Assembly: GCF_001875665.1 (NCBI RefSeq)
Contig: NZ_MLAL01000015.1
Span: 1 to 64,000 of the forward strand
Direction of reading: 5' to 3'
DNA from: Corynebacterium sp. NML130628
GTDB taxonomy: Bacteria > Actinomycetota > Actinomycetes > Mycobacteriales > Mycobacteriaceae
DNA: 64,000 nucleotides
The translations under genes and the position numbers were made by a program. Positions 60,985 to 64,000 of the stretch are shown here, in pieces (positions within the stretch are counted from its first letter, which is position 1; each line of letters opens with the position of its first letter). The notes under the pieces are model-generated. The model did no database searches, had not been told where the DNA came from, and saw nothing but the letters and a program-made list of their open reading frames with translations.

Positions 60985-62544
60985 TTACAGAACTTTCTGC
61001 GCGGCCTTCTTTACCTCGCGCACCGCACCGAAGTAGCCGCGCAGCGCCTTTTCGCCGTCGCGGAGTTCGCGCTGGAAGCACATGCCGTATGCGAAGACAT
61101 CCTCGTCGCGCCGACGCGCCATGTCCGCGAGCACGAGTAGTTCTTCGCGCGAGGTGGCGCAGTCCTCGAAGTCGCCAAGCATGGACTGTAGGCGCTTGCA
61201 AGCCTTGACGAGCCGCTTGAACTTTGGGTCGCCAGTGGCGGCTGCGGCGTAGCGTAACCGTTTGGCGGCCTTGCGCACGTCGTGCACGTATGCCTCGCGC
61301 TTGGTGCGAGGCAGGGACGTGTCGTGGTAGCGGTCGTCGACCTTGGCGTGGCGCTTCTTCAGCTTCTTATACGCCTTGCGCACGTGGCGGGCAAGGATCT
61401 CGTCGATCTTGGCGCTGCCTTCGATGCCCTCGCGCACGCGTGGCGGGTTCGCGATGAGCTCATCGATGGCGTCGAGAAGCTCAAGGTAGGCGTCACTATT
61501 GCACAGTTCCACCGCGTCTCGGTGCGCGAGCGTGTACGCGCGCTGCATGTCCTCGCGCAGGTGCGTGGCGGCGGCCTCGTCGATGCAGTCGGAGTCGTCG
61601 GTGTCGAGCAGCTGCAGCCACCGGGCGTGGACCACCTCGGCGTCGCGCGCTACCCCGAGCACGCCCGCGACGTGCTTGAGTTCCTTCTCGATGTTCGAAA
61701 ACGCATCGCCCTCGACGAGCCCGTCGAAGGTGCGCAGGATGGAGCGCAGCTTCCGGATTGCCACGCGCTGCTGGTGCACCGAATCTGGTTCGTCGGCGCG
61801 CACGGCGCGGTCGCCGTGGACGATGGCGTCGCGAAGCTCGCGCACGGAAGCAAGCAGTAAGCGCAGTGGGGAATCCGCAGGCAGGTGCGCCTCGCGAAGA
61901 TGTGGCGGCAGGGGAGCCTTCCCCAAGGAGTCGCCGAGCGCGGACGTCAGCTTCGACGGCGAAGCAGACGGGCGAGCGCCAGAGGCAAGCAGGTAGCGCT
62001 CCGCCTGGCGCAGCAGCGACGCACCGGCGTCGGTGCCCGCAACCTGCTCCGTGAGCTCGAGTTCCCACTCGCGCCAGGACGTGCTCGAACCTCCCGGCAG
62101 CAGCGAGCGGGCGGAGACGTGGTCGTCGCAAAACTCGGCGACGGGCCGGCCGTCCGCATCGGCGAGGATCGTCTCCACACGGTGGTTGTTCACCTGGGCG
62201 ATCGGCTGCAGGGGGTGGTGGCGCACGATAGCTCGGACGGCGTCGACAAGCTCCTGCGGGACCGTGTGCGGATCCCCGAGCGGGCAACGCAACTCCGTGC
62301 GGCCCTGACCTGCCGGAATCTTCATGTGCCAGCCGTCATCGGAGCCACCCGTGCGGCGGCGCAACGTGATCTTCTCGCGCGTCAGGCGCAGGTCAGCCGT
62401 GTCGTAGTAGATTGCCGAGAGCTGCTGGTGGCTCGTACTCGCAAGCGCGCATACCCCCGGAAGCTGGCGCAGATCGGGGACGGCGGTGGAATCGTCGACA
62501 GCTAACTTGATCTCAATTTCAACGAACTGATGTGGTGCGGCCAC
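60985..62544 (-). CDS. CYTH - CHAD domain protein
   Basis: 519 aa, GTG start. Residues 1-200 are a CYTH domain (EIEIKL at 9-14, the ExExK metal and phosphate signature; TLRRRTGG and WHMKIPAG). Residues about 215-510 are a CHAD helical domain rich in basic and histidine residues (VHQQRVAIRKLRSILRTF, RAYVHDVRKAAKRLRYA). CYTH proteins hydrolyse triphosphates and CHAD domains bind inorganic polyphosphate, so the fusion probably acts in polyphosphate metabolism. The ppx gene in this window shares that theme, though far away. Confidence 0.92.
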   Translation of the reverse strand: MAAPHQFVEIEIKLAVDDSTAVPDLRQLPGVCALASTSHQQLSAIYYDTADLRLTREKITLRRRTGGSDDGWHMKIPAGQGRTELRCPLGDPHTVPQELVDAVRAIVRHHPLQPIAQVNNHRVETILADADGRPVAEFCDDHVSARSLLPGGSSTSWREWELELTEQVAGTDAGASLLRQAERYLLASGARPSASPSKLTSALGDSLGKAPLPPHLREAHLPADSPLRLLLASVRELRDAIVHGDRAVRADEPDSVHQQRVAIRKLRSILRTFDGLVEGDAFSNIEKELKHVAGVLGVARDAEVVHARWLQLLDTDDSDCIDEAAATHLREDMQRAYTLAHRDAVELCNSDAYLELLDAIDELIANPPRVREGIEGSAKIDEILARHVRKAYKKLKKRHAKVDDRYHDTSLPRTKREAYVHDVRKAAKRLRYAAAATGDPKFKRLVKACKRLQSMLGDFEDCATSREELLVLADMARRRDEDVFAYGMCFQRELRDGEKALRGYFGAVREVKKAAQKVL

Positions 62545-62650
62545 GGGAAAGCCCTACTTTCAACACGACGTATGTGCGGTTACCGCAAAGTCTAACGCGT
62601 CCGCCCGCTTTCACGACGCCACAAGCGCAGGCGCAGTAGGGTACAACACT

Positions 62651-63985
62651 ATGGACACGCAACAGGAAAACGTACTTCGCATGGTTGAACAGCGAGACAT
62701 CGCGTTCATCCGCCTGTGGTTTACCGACATTTTCGGATCCCTGAAAACCGTCATGATGAGCCCCGCCGAACTCGAAGCAGCCTTCGACGAAGGCGTAGGT
62801 TTCGACGGCTCCTCCATCGAGGGCTTCTCCCGCATCTCCGAGTCCGACACCTTGTTGCGTCCGGACCCCTCCTCTTTCCAGCCGCTGCCGTTCGACGAAG
62901 GCACCGGCCTGCAGACCGCCCGCATGTTCTGCGACATCACCATGCCGGACGGGGATCCGCTCTACGCGGACCCGCGCCAGGTGCTTCGCCGCCAGATGAC
63001 GCACGCGCGCGAGCTCGGGTTCGAGTTCAACGCCAGCCCCGAAATCGAGTACTACGTGCTCAAACAGAACACGCTGGGGGAGGACCCGGTACCCGCGGAC
63101 AAAGGCGGCTACTTCGATCAGGCGAAACGCAACGAGGCACCGAAGCTGCGCCGCCAGGCGATCGCCGCGCTCGAATACATGGGCATCGTCACTGAGTTTT
63201 CCCACCACGAGGCCAGCGCCGGACAGCAGGAGATCGACCTGCGGCACACCGACGCGCTGACCATGGCAGACAACGTGGTCACGTTCCGCTACATCGTGAA
63301 GACCGTTGCGGAAGCCAACGGCGTGCACGCCACGTTCATGCCGAAGCCGTTCGCAGACATGGACGGCTCCGCCATGCACACCCACTTCTCACTGTGGGAG
63401 GGGGAGACCAACGCCTTTCACGACCCGGACGACGAGATTTCGCTGTCGAAGACCGGCCGACAGTTCATCGCGGGCATCATCGAGCACGCCAACGAGATCT
63501 CCGCGGTGACCAACCAGTGGGTCAACTCGTATAAGCGCCTCCAATTCGGCTCCGAGGCGCCGACAGCGGCGACGTGGGGAGTATCGAACCGCTCCGCGAT
63601 GGTGCGCGTGCCCACCTACCGCCTGCACAAGGCGGACTCGCGCCGCATCGAGGTCCGTTCGCTGGATTCCGCCTGCAACCCCTACCTGGCGTACGCGGCG
63701 GTGCTTGCGGCGGGGCTGCGCGGCATCGAGGGCGAGTACGAGCTTGACGAGCCAACTCGCGACGACGTGTTCGCGCTCACCCGCCGTGAGCGCCGCGCGA
63801 TGGGGTACCGCGACCTGCCGAACTCACTCGACCAGGCGCTGCGTCACCTGGAACGCTCCGAGTTCATGGCGGAGGTGCTCGGGGAGCAGGTCTACGAGTT
63901 CTTCCTGCGCTCGAAGTGGGACGAGTACCACGCCTACACCTCCCAAATCACCCCGTGGGAACTCGAGCACGGCATCGACCTTTAA
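62651..63985 (+). CDS. glnA2: Glutamine synthetase type I, GlnA2
   Basis: 444 aa, the short GSI-alpha length. FVRLWFTDIFGSLK-like opening, VGFDGSSIEGFSRI, NASPEIEYYVL, KPFADMDGSAMHTHFSLW (substrate and metal residues), VNSYKRLQFGSEAPTAATWG and RIEVRSLDSACNPYLAYA are all present. The adenylylation tyrosine loop of GlnA1 is missing, as expected for GlnA2, so it should not be controlled by GlnE. TAGGGT lies 8 nt before the ATG (leaderless). The enzyme makes glutamine or a gamma-glutamyl amide; for actinobacterial GlnA2/A3 enzymes the true substrate can be a polyamine. The stop lies 15 nt before the window end. Confidence 0.93.
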   Translation: MDTQQENVLRMVEQRDIAFIRLWFTDIFGSLKTVMMSPAELEAAFDEGVGFDGSSIEGFSRISESDTLLRPDPSSFQPLPFDEGTGLQTARMFCDITMPDGDPLYADPRQVLRRQMTHARELGFEFNASPEIEYYVLKQNTLGEDPVPADKGGYFDQAKRNEAPKLRRQAIAALEYMGIVTEFSHHEASAGQQEIDLRHTDALTMADNVVTFRYIVKTVAEANGVHATFMPKPFADMDGSAMHTHFSLWEGETNAFHDPDDEISLSKTGRQFIAGIIEHANEISAVTNQWVNSYKRLQFGSEAPTAATWGVSNRSAMVRVPTYRLHKADSRRIEVRSLDSACNPYLAYAAVLAAGLRGIEGEYELDEPTRDDVFALTRRERRAMGYRDLPNSLDQALRHLERSEFMAEVLGEQVYEFFLRSKWDEYHAYTSQITPWELEHGIDL

Positions 63986-64000
63986 GCCTCTAAGGAGCTC

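Overview
The window reads as a chromosomal segment of a Corynebacterium-like actinobacterium. The evidence is a homodimeric pyruvate dehydrogenase E1 (aceE), a DUF3052 gene next to aceE, a class A RNase P RNA followed by a run of actinobacterial core genes (zinc ribbon, RNase H/phosphatase fusion, Nif3, low-mass tyrosine phosphatase, SURF1), a DUF501-ppx pair and glnA2. Many genes also start 6-8 nt behind a TANNNT box, as leaderless actinobacterial mRNAs do. The species cannot be named from the sequence alone.

Layout. 1-5300 is an accessory region of small conflict or mobile genes: an AbiEii-like nucleotidyltransferase with its partner, a membrane GAF-like protein coupled to a Panacea (SocA-like) antitoxin-domain gene, an HNH nuclease, and a large-terminase gene shattered by frameshifts (prophage relic). 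5385-7162 returns to core genes (DUF501, ppx, YtxH-like). 7300-27567 is a lower-GC surface-glycopolymer locus: two GT4 glycosyltransferases, an ABC-2 exporter pair, a glycerol-3-phosphate cytidylyltransferase, two very large fusion proteins each carrying a CDP-glycerol glycerophosphotransferase (TagF-type) domain, a CgeB-GT2 fusion, a GT92-pyruvyltransferase-like fusion, and wecB/wecC for UDP-ManNAcA. Together they predict a teichoic-acid-like glycerol-phosphate polymer, unexpected in a bacterium of this envelope type. An IS21 scrap touches the end of wecC.

27715-34281 is a second accessory stretch after a CAT-anticodon tRNA: a membrane coiled-coil protein, a primase-helicase of the TOTE conflict-system type, a HipA-like kinase with its DUF3037 partner, and an Excalibur protein. 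34368-41253 is bracketed by two identical tRNA-Asn genes, each with a nearby Excalibur protein, and holds a succinate-semialdehyde dehydrogenase and a sucrose cassette (LacI regulator, oligosaccharide:H+ symporter, GH32 hydrolase). The cassette lies between two copies of a 51-bp repeat.

41370-49510 holds secreted or membrane proteins, a transporter-nucleoside hydrolase pair, a HAD phosphatase, a free acyl carrier protein and an alpha/beta hydrolase. 49514-63985 is core: aceE, tRNA-Val, a 0.6-kb non-coding region full of inverted copies of a 13-15 bp repeat, then the conserved run to rnpB, a degenerate galactokinase-like gene, a CYTH-CHAD protein and glnA2. Product names for core genes are well supported. 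The function of the polymer locus and of the conflict genes is inferred from domains and context.
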